Below, one piece after another: positions 55,219 to 64,000 of a stretch of DNA of 64,000 nucleotides. This stretch comes from Polytrichum commune. Lineage: Eukaryota > Streptophyta > Polytrichopsida > Polytrichales > Polytrichaceae. How positions within the stretch are numbered: position 1 is the first letter of the stretch; each line of letters starts with the position of its first letter. A program made the position numbers and the translations under genes. Location of the stretch: NCBI GenBank assembly GCA_950295325.1, contig OX485809.1, positions 19,420,144 through 19,484,143 of the forward strand. The letters are read 5' to 3'. Under the pieces are notes generated by a model. It saw only the letters and a program-made list of their open reading frames with translations. It was not told the DNA's origin and did not search any database.

Positions 55219-56937
55219 TCAGCTCTCTCTCTCTCGTAGAAGCCATGCATGTATGGGTTGAAATATATCTTTATATTCCTTCACCAAATACCCTACAAAA
55301 TTATTTTCCAACCTTGAAAATGATTTTTTTTTCAAATGAATAAGTAAAGGTGTACAACCTTTTTTTATTGCTCTCTTGAATTGCAAAGCTAATAACATGT
55401 TACCTTGAGGCATGGACTTGTTCTTGCTTGTTACCACACTTTGAATTGTAATTTTCTTATTGCCCTTATCTAATATACAAGCTTTAGAATCATAATCAAT
55501 GTGGGCTCTATGCTTATTCAACCAATTATTTTCCAAAATCAAGTCAAAGCCATCACTTGATTTGATAACCAAACAAGAGACTTGAAATTGGTATTGTTGA
55601 ATTTTTCACGTACACATTGACGGTCCCTTCAACTCCCAATTCCATTTCCTAATACCACTTTACAATTATTTTATTTCACATGCAAACCAATGCGTTTGAC
55701 ATATGATAAACTCAAATAACAATGACTAGCAATGGTATTTACTAAAATTTTCCCATCTGTTCTAGACACTTTCCCTAAAAATTGCATAATTAGATCATTA
55801 GTCAAAATAAAATTCAAAAGTCTAGATTGAGGTGGGTTATAACACATTTGCCATACGACTTTCTTCGTCAATCCAAAAGCATTTACATAATTGTATTTAC
55901 ACTCATGTCATAATTGGAATCTTGACAGTAATCTATTGTGGCCTTGACCATTTTTCTCTTCCCCTAAAATGCAAGCACTAGTCTCAAAGGGTTTTTTTCT
56001 TTTAACTTTTACTTGGATATGTTTTCGGAATATGTATCAAGAAGTAAATAATGACCAAAAACCTTGGAATCTTCACTAAAAAATGTATCTAGTGGGCTTC
56101 GGAGATAAGAAAATTGGTTAATTTTATTCATACCAAAGCTAAAATAATCAAGTTTCTTAGCTTCTAAGATTAGAACAAGATTGTCCAAAAATTCTAATCT
56201 TGATCTCCTTTCTACCTTAACAAATTGTCCACAATCTTTCTGTTGAGGATCTAAAACTCCTTTTCCGCTTTGTCAATAATGGAATTAGATTTCTTAGGAC
56301 AAGTATTAGCCCTATGGCCTTTTTCTTCACAAAAGTAGCATTTCCATTACTTCTTTAAGACTGCAACTCTTTTGTAGTCAATCTTTCTACCATTAGTGAA
56401 CTTCATGGCAAATTTCTTTTGACTCTTGATTGGACCACCTACTCCTATGAAAGGAGTCTTTTTCTCACCGTTCTTAGTAGATGCACTCTCTAACCCATAC
56501 TTAACTTGTTGAAGATTAATCTACAAAAACTGCATAGGTAATTAGCCTATGAAAATCCTCCCAAGGTTGGACATCATTCGATGGGTCCACCGCTACCTTT
56601 AGTCTTATTTATGGCTTAATTTCATTCATGAAACGGTAAATCTTATCACCAACACTCATAGATAAAGTAATAATTTATGCACATAAGTTATAAAACTCAT
56701 GGCATAACTTGTAATCGACGAGTGTTGAGATAACTTACCAAGCTTGGCATGGGCATGCTTACACTTCATTGGCTCCTTCACTATATTGGCTTCAACAATT
56801 GCCAACATCACCTCATTGCGCTCCTTGGCCTTTTTCAATTATTCCATCTCCATTATAAGGTTTTGAATCGTAACACTATTCTCTAACATAGTCTTCATCT
56901 TTGGGATTACTATAACATTCCTATCAAGAGATGCCAT
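55219..56937 (-). pseudogene. gag-pro: Decayed Ty3/Gypsy gag-protease
   Basis: The ATG at 56937 begins MASLDRNVIVIPKMKTMLEN and meets a TAA at about 56838, after which the frame resumes (KKAKERNEVMLAIVEANIVK). A zinc knuckle, CYFCEEKGHRANTC, survives near 56300-56345 beside a stop. The retroviral-type aspartic protease is recognisable at 55671-55871 (GKVSRTDGKILVNTIASHCYLSL, where the catalytic D-T/S-G is changed to NTI) and continues at 55219-55572 (DGFDLILENNWLNKHRAHID...VKEYKDIF). The reverse transcriptase that should follow is not found further left. Clearly dead. Confidence 0.85.
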
Positions 56938-56959
56938 CCTTGTTTTGAAACTAAAACCT

Positions 56960-56971
56960 GCTCTAATACCA
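56960..56971 (-). promoter_or_regulatory. Primer-binding site (initiator tRNA-Met type)
   Basis: The minus strand reads TGGTATTAGAGC, one mismatch from TGGTATCAGAGC, located between the gag ATG and the LTR edge TGTAACA at 56974. Confidence 0.8.
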
Positions 56972-56973
56972 AA

Positions 56974-57830
56974 TGTAACAAAACTTTAATTCTCTATTGG
57001 AATATTTCTTTGGTGTGAACCACTCAACCACGAGATAAGATAAATGGCCCATGTTACACTCTCATTGGTGGAAAATGCGGAGCCGGTCCAAGTTTGCTTC
57101 ACACTACGCTCGAGGGACCAACAAAGTATGTGAATGCAAGATGGATGTAAAGTTTACATGGATTCCTACATGGCATCGAATGGATCATGTTTCATGATCA
57201 CTTGGATTATTTTCAAAAACCACCTCTTGAAGGTAGGCCTAACACAAAACCAGGATATCATGGCACTTTGAACATTCACATCTATTGGTTTATTCTATTT
57301 TATCATGTTTGAGGACCCACATTAATAAAAATCCATTGAAATAGCATTTGGTTGAGGGCCTGGTCACATATGACTTCACACCACACTCGAAGATCCGTGA
57401 TCACATTACATGATTTTGGAGGTGTCTTGGGACGGGTTTTGAACACTTTCTTTTGGACTCTCACAATTTCATGATCGTGGCTCATGACTCGTGTGTGAAG
57501 TGGCCCTAAGGTGTGGAGCTTAAGTGGTCACGCATCTTACGTGTTGCCTTATTTTTCGATTTTGGTGATGAGCACCACCTTTTACTAGGCACGCACTCCC
57601 TTCAAGGAGGGAAAGCCACTTGTCAAATACACCTAGGCAATAAACTGCTACCCGGGATAAACCTTGGCATTGAAATCTAAGCTTATACACAAACCGTCTC
57701 CCCCATCTCTCTTCTATAGGCCATGACCTTTGTATTGTCAAACCCCCCAAGATCCGGTAGTGGAGGGGTGTATTACATTGCAAAATGCACTAATCGCACC
57801 TAGTGTATTCAAGAGGATAAAATGTCCCCA
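56974..57830 (-). repeat. LTR-like region of the 55.2-56.9 kb element
   Basis: It starts TGTAACAAAAC, the same edge as the LTR at 27749. The far end is not determined; 57830 is only where character changes. Frames at 57303-57485 and 57520-57783 are not credible genes. Confidence 0.4.
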
Positions 57831-57987
57831 CACACCTATTGTAAATAAATAAATAACCAACGTCGGCCAATCTGACGTCAATTTGAGTCCTTTGGTCTTA
57901 CATGTTCAAGAATACTCTTGATATAAGGTGGGGTTCACTGCCTACCTTGCGGTGGGTGGGCTCTTGGTTTCCTACTTATTTAGCTTG

Positions 57988-58085
57988 TTTTTTTTTTTTT
58001 TTTTTTTTGGTCAAGTAAAGAGAAGATTTCACAACGAGAATCGAACCGTCAAACACTTCATTCGGTAAGAATGTCCCACTCCACA
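57988..58085 (-). mobile_element. Possible tRNA-derived SINE with poly(A) tail
   Basis: On the minus strand, a box-B-perfect GGTTCGATTCTC (58036-58047) follows a box-A-like TGTGGAGTGGG (about 58068-58078) at tRNA-like spacing. About 28 bp after box B comes a 21-nt A run (T run 57988-58008 on the plus strand). This is the layout of a short tRNA-derived retroposon. No tRNA fold was confirmed. ACACCTATTGTA occurs both at about 57832 and 58072, but not at the expected ends. Confidence 0.4.
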
Positions 58086-58089
58086 CCTA

Positions 58090-61000
58090 TTGTACATGTT
58101 GGTAACTATCATAAACTCTACAATATGGCTTAATATACGAGAATAAGCTTATAGCAAACATCAATTACAAGATTATGACAAATGTGTGATAAAATGTTTG
58201 GGATCTTACAATGTATTAGTGACTAGTGATGGTTTGCACCAAACACCAGTTCAGTGACTATCTCATTCAACAAAATTATATTGAAATCTTGAAAAAAATA
58301 CAATGGATTTTTCATTTTATATTAATGATTGTTGTAGGCATTTGATTGTTAATCGATGCAACTTAGTACATTGATCATCCCAATTCGTGTTTGTGGTACT
58401 AATACTTGAAACACACACTATTTTGGCAAGTCTCAAAATTTGTGAGGGCTGAATTGTTTACTAAGTGATACTAAATTCATGAATACATGCTCATTTACCG
58501 TACATTATAAGAAAATCAATGCGTGCACTAAAGTGCTTGTGGAGTGATTAAAAATAGTATATGCAAGAATATGCTTGTCAGTTATAGTGCCATAATGAAT
58601 AGTCGGTATTTAAAGTGAATAGAATTGTTGTGAATAATATCTTTAGTGAATAATGTCAACATGAACGGTGTGTCCTAGATCTTTTGGTGGCACTAATTTC
58701 ATAGTGTAAACAAATGTAGTATGAGTTTCACTAATTTCTCACACTCACTATTAGCCCTCCCTTGCTAACTAGGATAATCAGTGTAGTAGAAATGGTTGAG
58801 AACAAATGATCATGTCTAAGTTAAGCTAAGCATGTCTATAAACCCATACAAAAAGAGTTGTGCTTTTCAATCCTTGTTGAAACATGTCTTATCTCTATGC
58901 AACTCCACTAAAAAACAACTCAAAGTTAAGGTAGGTAGGTGACACTTGGTCGCAATTTTCAAAGATTGCACTTAAACTATACCTCCTACTTTTATGATTT
59001 TTGTTCATCAATTTATCAAATTAAATAAAAATAAAAATAAAATTGAAGGGCCCGAGAAAGAAAATCATGGAATTACTCGATACAAACAACTAAGTCCATG
59101 TCCAACCTCAATTTTTGGTTGGAGTTCACCAAAATCTCCTTGAACTTGCAATTTGGTGACTCAATGTGCAACATGAGTCGGTATGACTTAGTACATGCAT
59201 GGGACGGGTGGGTTTTTTTTTTTCCAAGGCCATGATTATCTTCCAGTCGCAGGCAAAAAAACACCGCCCCTCCATGTATAATAGATGTTAGGCCAAGGGC
59301 TTCCTCAATGTTTGAAAAATGGGAACATACCTTTGTGATCTCAATGCAAAGTTACTAATTATATAAGAGTAATGTAATGTAATTGTAATCTTCTTTAAAT
59401 AATCAAAACTTCAAAATAATTACATCGTTGGCCCAAACCCTCACCTTTACTACGAGCATTCCAATGATGCTACGGTCATTGATATTCAAGTAGATATAGA
59501 TATAACATGCACCTCAGTCCCCCCCCCCCCCCCCCGTCCCCCCCAACACACATACATGTATGGTAGGAGGCGGTGAACAAACACCACTTGTCAATATTAA
59601 ACATTGAAATTCCTTTTTATTTTCTTTCATACTTCAATTCAATATCCAATGACATTAAATTTGAGTTATGTATTTTATGCTTGAATATCACATAGCTTTC
59701 ATTTTGTTGTTTTCTTCTTCTTTGTCATCATTTAAATAAATGTAAGCATTAGAGAGAGAGAGAGAGAGCATGTTGTCCCGACATGTTACATAGTAGATAG
59801 CAAGTTGAGCTTGCTATACATGTGGTTGTATGTACATAGCATTAATGTACCAATTATATTGGTGACTTCAACACTTTAAAATTGAATATCCACAGAGTTT
59901 TAAGTTGATGTTCAACATCTATACACATGTTCTTACATTTTTCAAATATAAGTATGATGTTCATATCATTCAAGGTGCCACAAAGGATCTAAAAGCCTCT
60001 TACCAATGACAACATGCCACATTGCACATAGAAACGACGCATTCATGATTAGGGTAAATTACCCACAAAACTAACACACACATAGGGTATTTTAGGATCA
60101 TTGTATTGACTCAAATATTAACATGGCTCGGTTTACAATTATTCCTCACCTTGTGATACCAAAAAGAATCATGCACTTGGATAGTATTGTAATTTCTAGG
60201 TATGCCAATTGGGCACCATGCTATTTGATTCCATTGTTGACGATGTATCGATACCATGCATCCACCTACATGCTAATCCGACATTGGTCATAACCAATCT
60301 CAAATTCCATGAAACTTTTGTTGTGGGACTTTATGTTTAAGCACATTTTGACTATGACATAGTCACCAACCGGAAAGCACCGCATCAACTTGATGCGGTA
60401 TCGGGCCAAAACCCAACACACAATTTAAAGGAATGGACTCTCTTGACACGACCTCGACGGTCTTTTGCCTTTCTTCTTATCCGAGGAAGATTCGACCTCA
60501 ATAGACAAACAAAATGAGCAACAAACAAAGCCCCATGGTTACGAATCTATTCCCCAACTCGTTTTTGATGCTTGTCCGCCCGCACCTTTCGAATGCTTAA
60601 GAAGTAAGCGAAGCGGAGGAAATTGTCAAGCCAAGAAGAGCTCACAAGTAGAGTGTTTTGTGAAGGTTCACGTGGCAATGCATGGCAATGTGTCACAATG
60701 AAACCGGGTCAATACCTTAGCTAGAGATATCATTTGGAAACGTAGGTATTGGAAATGCCACCAATACTTTTGAAGGATCCCCATGGAGAACCCACACAAT
60801 GGATTGATATCGGGCACCAAACTTGGTCCCCAAGGTGTGCATTGTTCTAAAGAATGGGATAAGGCTTGGGTGAAGATCCATGACAACATTCTAACTTAGC
60901 CAACCCATGGAAAATCTATGCATGATGACGATGATGATGGGGCATTTTATATTCCCCAAAGATGCTTGTAATGAGGCGATCGGGTATGTAGTGTACCTAG

Positions 61001-61280
61001 TCATCAACCTACACTAAACCCATATGTGACTCATCATGTTGACTTCCATAGAAGCCGCTCTATTCCATTTTTACTAGTGCCATAATGTTGTTTTCATGTG
61101 GGGTTCAAGCAGTCACAACCAATGTAGGATTGACACGTGGCAAAATTTATTAGGTTGTTATTAAAATAGAGAGCCCTCTATAGGTGTAGCACTTGGTTGC
61201 CTTGTCGCTCCATACACTGTGACTTCTTTCTTCTTACATGTTAGATTATGTTATAAGGTAGACGTGCCTAATTCAATTAC
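58090..61280. other. AT-rich DNA with simple repeats, no gene recognised
   Basis: It contains a C run (59519-59535), a short (GA)n (59753-59768) and many ordinary AT-rich stretches. Frames at 59073-59264, 60465-60701 (MPFFLSEEDSTSIDKQNEQQ...) and 60668-60889 show no domain. I do not call any as genes. Confidence 0.5.
59519..59535. repeat. Poly(C) run
   Basis: Seventeen consecutive C, followed by GTCCCCCCC. Confidence 0.95.
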
Positions 61281-61289
61281 TTAATTATA

Positions 61290-61780
61290 TCATACACCTC
61301 TATTTGAGTGGTAGTATGCGATTAGGTGTGATTCCAAGTAGCAATATCAAAAAGATACGTGTTTAAATGAGATTGAACTATGCAACATGTTAACCTTTTT
61401 AGACTTAGTAGTCAACACAACCACGCTCTTGTGCATGAGGGGGGGGGGACATGCTATACGACCATTTAATGAGCATGATATAACATTACTCAATGATGTG
61501 GGCCTTAAGAATATAACACTAAGATGTGGGAGATTAGTCTAAATTTGAGTCTTCATGTACAACTTTTTGAACATCCGATTATTATATTATGAGGATCCAC
61601 AAAACCAGAGCTAGACGTTGAGTAATGTTATGAAAGTCTTCGCTTTGATAAAGGATGTTAGAATGAGTTCCAAAAATCATGAGGAAAGTGGCTACATCCT
61701 AAAGCTAGACTTGGTAACCATGTAGCACTAATTGTGTGTTTAATATACCAGAAGGAGTGGGCTAGCTGGAAAAATGACGA
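61290..61780. repeat. Dispersed repeat, second copy
   Basis: Matches 29890-29965 plus 31051-31330 (ATTTGAGTGGT, AGAGATTGAACT/AGAGATTAAATG, ACCATTTA.TGAGCAT, GAGGAAAGTGGCTACA, GGAGTGGGCTAGCTGG). It includes a G run at 61440-61449 and no gene. Confidence 0.6.
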
Positions 61781-63080
61781 TTTTAGACCCATCTATACAT
61801 TAGATTGTTGAGGTCTCCAAATCTTTCCATTATGGTTGATCACTTTGTCAAGTATTAATGTTGTGGGACGGTATATAGAAAATACTATACATATGTATGT
61901 ACATATGCTTTTATTACTAGGTCCTATTAGGGTAATTGTAATAGCTGGAATATCTTCAAAGTCAATTTTCTATCCAATTTAAAAAGGTAAATTGCTGTGG
62001 GGGTAACATGACAACCCTCTTTGTATAGAAACACTACAACTTACAATTGTATTTAGTGCCACTCACTATTTGGAATTACGCAATGTTATAACTGTCAAAT
62101 TGGTTGGTTGGACATCATAGAACATTAACATCTTTACTTGGTAAAGAATTATGTTAACAATTTTGGAAATAGCATTGTATAACTCCATCTAGAATAATCT
62201 TGAACTCATCTATCATCCATGACAATAATTGTTCGCTTATTCGTATGAAGTGTCATTCAAAAAGTTATCATCACGGTTATCATATTGACTTTAACTACCA
62301 TATAACACTGAATATCTTATTTATTGTAGTTATTTCTCCCTTCCAAGTTGCCAAGTGTATTAATCACCATTGTAACACTATATATATACATACACACACA
62401 CATATACATATATGGTTGTTGATGAATAAACAAAGTTGTGAAAATGTGTGACCTAATTGTGACCCAAGATAATTTGCATGAGTCAACATGCAACTTGTTT
62501 GCAAATGCATCCAAATTGCACACATTAATGTACATATGGACAAATTGTGATAGTCTGCAATCCATTGTGACATAAAATATCCATGTGTGAGCAAGATGTG
62601 AGGGATTTTTAAGTTGCATGTAAAGATGTCCTCGTAAACATTAGGGTTATGTTCCATCTTTCTTCAATGTTAGTTATGTGCTCAAGGGCATGTGTCACAC
62701 CGATCTAACAATTAACATGTAAAAGGATACAACCACCATCTATGTAGATTTCTTTTTGCATACAAATTGGCAAGGTAGCCTAGCAGAGGGGGAGGGCAAA
62801 CCAACCCATACACTAGTTCCTTGTTGAATGATTGTACTTCTGCCTCCAAGGTACTAGTGCACAGGTTATTTTGCACAAGCCCTTGGCTGAGGAGCTTTGA
62901 GAGGTGTTTAGGCCCCATACAATACTATTCTACATGAAGATCAAAGTACCTAATTTATGTTCAAAGATAGATCTCAATAAACTTGAAAAAAAAAAAATTC
63001 TAGAAAATTTCACAGTTAAATTTCATTTTGCTAACTTTTTAAAATTTTGGTATTATATGAAGTAATATATTTTCCATCGA
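61781..63080. other. AT-rich DNA, no gene recognised
   Basis: An alternating TATATACATACACACACACATATACATATA tract lies at about 62381-62412. Frames on either strand (62200-62657, 62712-62918) are short and lack domains. CCTCGTAAACATTAGGGTTA at 62630 is echoed at 63107, a further dispersed repeat. Confidence 0.5.
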
Positions 63081-63099
63081 AGTTGCCCCGGTAGAATGG

Positions 63100-63500
63100 T
63101 AATGTCCTTGTAAACATTTGGGGGTTAGGTTCTATCCTTATGTAATGTGTTTAGGTGCTCTTTGGTTGATTTTCTTAGTTGGACACCTATATTTGATTGA
63201 GGTGTGGTTGAGTAAGGATCAATGAACAAACAAACCTTATAAAAGACACATGTTTAAAAGAGATTGGATTGCATATTCAAATCTTGAAATCTACTCCACA
63301 CTCAACAATGAACACACTTGAGAGGCCTTGTTTATTTATACAAGGAAGTGACAAACCTGCACTTCCGATAACCATAAGTGAATTAAGGGAAGTCCGATTT
63401 GTTGGTGTTGCTTCATCGCATAATTGCTAATGCATCACAAATATCATTTTGTATTGAAACTAGTTGGTTGAAGTGGAAGAGCATGAAAAACAAACTGAAT
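63100..63500. repeat. Dispersed repeat, third copy (uninterrupted at the foldback site)
   Basis: GGACACCTATATTTGATTGAGGTGT (63181) and AAAAGACACATGTTTAAAAGAGATTGG (63240) correspond to both flanks of the foldback insertion at 29966-31050. This copy therefore shows the pre-insertion arrangement. Confidence 0.65.
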
Positions 63501-63869
63501 AACACCCATATACCTTATGTCAATTATGTGCTCAAAACCATGGGCTTGACACCAACCTAACCTTACAAGAGATAAAAGAATGTTCCCATATATTCCTTGA
63601 AATGTTAGCATACCACTTGGTAGGGAGAGAGAGGGAGTTCTTGCATATGAGCGCCCCTCTCATTCATCCAACTTGAAAAGATATAGAAAGATACGGTTAT
63701 GGTTTTTTAACACCAAATGTAGCTTTGAAGACCCCGTATTAGTCTAGTCCAAGTCGGCCACACACCTAATATGGGTGTCATGGTTTACAAGTTGGTTTCC
63801 GAGGTTCCCTTTAGTGGTCATCCATGACCCATGATGAACTTGTGCTTTACAAAAGTCACCAACCCTACC

Positions 63870-63990
63870 AAGGAGAGAGAGGATATTATTGTCATTGTAA
63901 ATGAGTGTACTTCTCATCCATCCAACATAGAAAGTTCACCCTCTATAAGTTTGTGACCGGTTCATCTCAAATGACTTGGACTAGACTACC
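63870..63990. repeat. Dispersed repeat shared with 28580-28680
   Basis: Shared words are GAGTGTAC.TCT, CCTATAAGTTTGTG (CTCTATAAGTTTGTG here) and ATGACTTGGACTAGACTA. Probably LTR-derived. Confidence 0.6.
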
Positions 63991-64000
63991 ACTACTGTAG

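Noticed and set aside
60465..60701. 78-codon frame starting MPFFLSEEDS
   Set aside because: No domain, no splice or promoter context, and surrounded by non-coding repeat DNA.
63085..63150. tRNA-like sequence (GGTAGAATGGTAATGTCC ... GGTTCTATCC)
   Set aside because: Box B is imperfect and I could not draw a credible cloverleaf; probably a dispersed-repeat fragment.

Overview
The window looks like a transposon-dense block from a large land-plant or streptophyte nuclear genome. Evidence for this is plant-type telomeric heptamers (TTTAGGG) at 12.05, 13.87 and 29.39 kb, GT-AG introns, Ty3/Gypsy, CACTA, MULE and pogo-like elements, and large AT-rich spacers. I cannot name the species. The divergent transposases and the presence of a DUF7869-type gene make me lean to a non-angiosperm (fern, lycophyte, bryophyte or streptophyte alga), but that is a guess. 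I see no conventional host housekeeping gene, rRNA, convincing tRNA gene or CRISPR array.

Layout. 1-4.4 kb: minus-strand Ty3/Gypsy gag running off the left edge, its primer-binding-site-like sequence and its long LTR. 4.4-20 kb: the most unusual part, a block studded with at least 22 copies of a 16-bp palindrome (ACGGACGCGCGTCCGT and variants) found nowhere else in the window. It carries two divergently arranged, intron-containing, decayed genes. On the minus strand (10.25 to 4.7 kb), one 1,562-codon frame can be traced through four phase-0 introns. It appears to join a ParB/sulfiredoxin-like domain, a DNA-methylase-like domain, a coiled-coil/repeat linker and an FCP1-like HAD phosphatase domain. 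On the plus strand (16.27-19.34 kb) lies a DUF7869-like protein with a transposase-like set of acidic motifs. 20-26.4 kb: a CACTA element with an apparently intact five-exon TNP2-type transposase, a good 3' terminus (CTTGTAGTG) and subterminal TGACTA-rich repeats, but no recognisable 5' end. 26.5-28.5 kb: decayed Gypsy gag, PBS and LTR, the LTR containing a run of nine small hairpins. 29.3-31.1 kb: a 469-bp pogo-like element and a 1,085-bp inverted-repeat element with target duplication. 31.5-32.6 kb: roughly 290-bp tandem repeats. 33.5-35.9 kb: a half copy of the inverted-repeat element, then a dead Gypsy pol containing a 255-bp MITE. 35.9-41.5 kb: a second copy of the long LTR, split by a 2,689-bp MULE with an exact 9-bp target duplication. 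42-52 kb: non-coding retroelement-like repeats, hairpin-forming tandem repeats, an LTR-type promoter, and a decayed multi-exon gene of unknown family accompanied by a dispersed GACTATAG(TC) motif. 52-64 kb: degenerate tandem repeats, a decayed Gypsy gag-protease with PBS and LTR, a possible tRNA-derived SINE, simple repeats and further copies of dispersed repeats.

How it fits together. Nearly everything visible is mobile-element sequence in nested insertions. The candidate undescribed system is the 4.4-20 kb palindrome block: a putative transposase gene and a putative ParB/methylase/phosphatase fusion gene confined to the same stretch as a dedicated palindromic DNA site. Both genes now contain in-frame stops, several of the kind expected from deamination of methylated CpG, so this copy is probably inactive.
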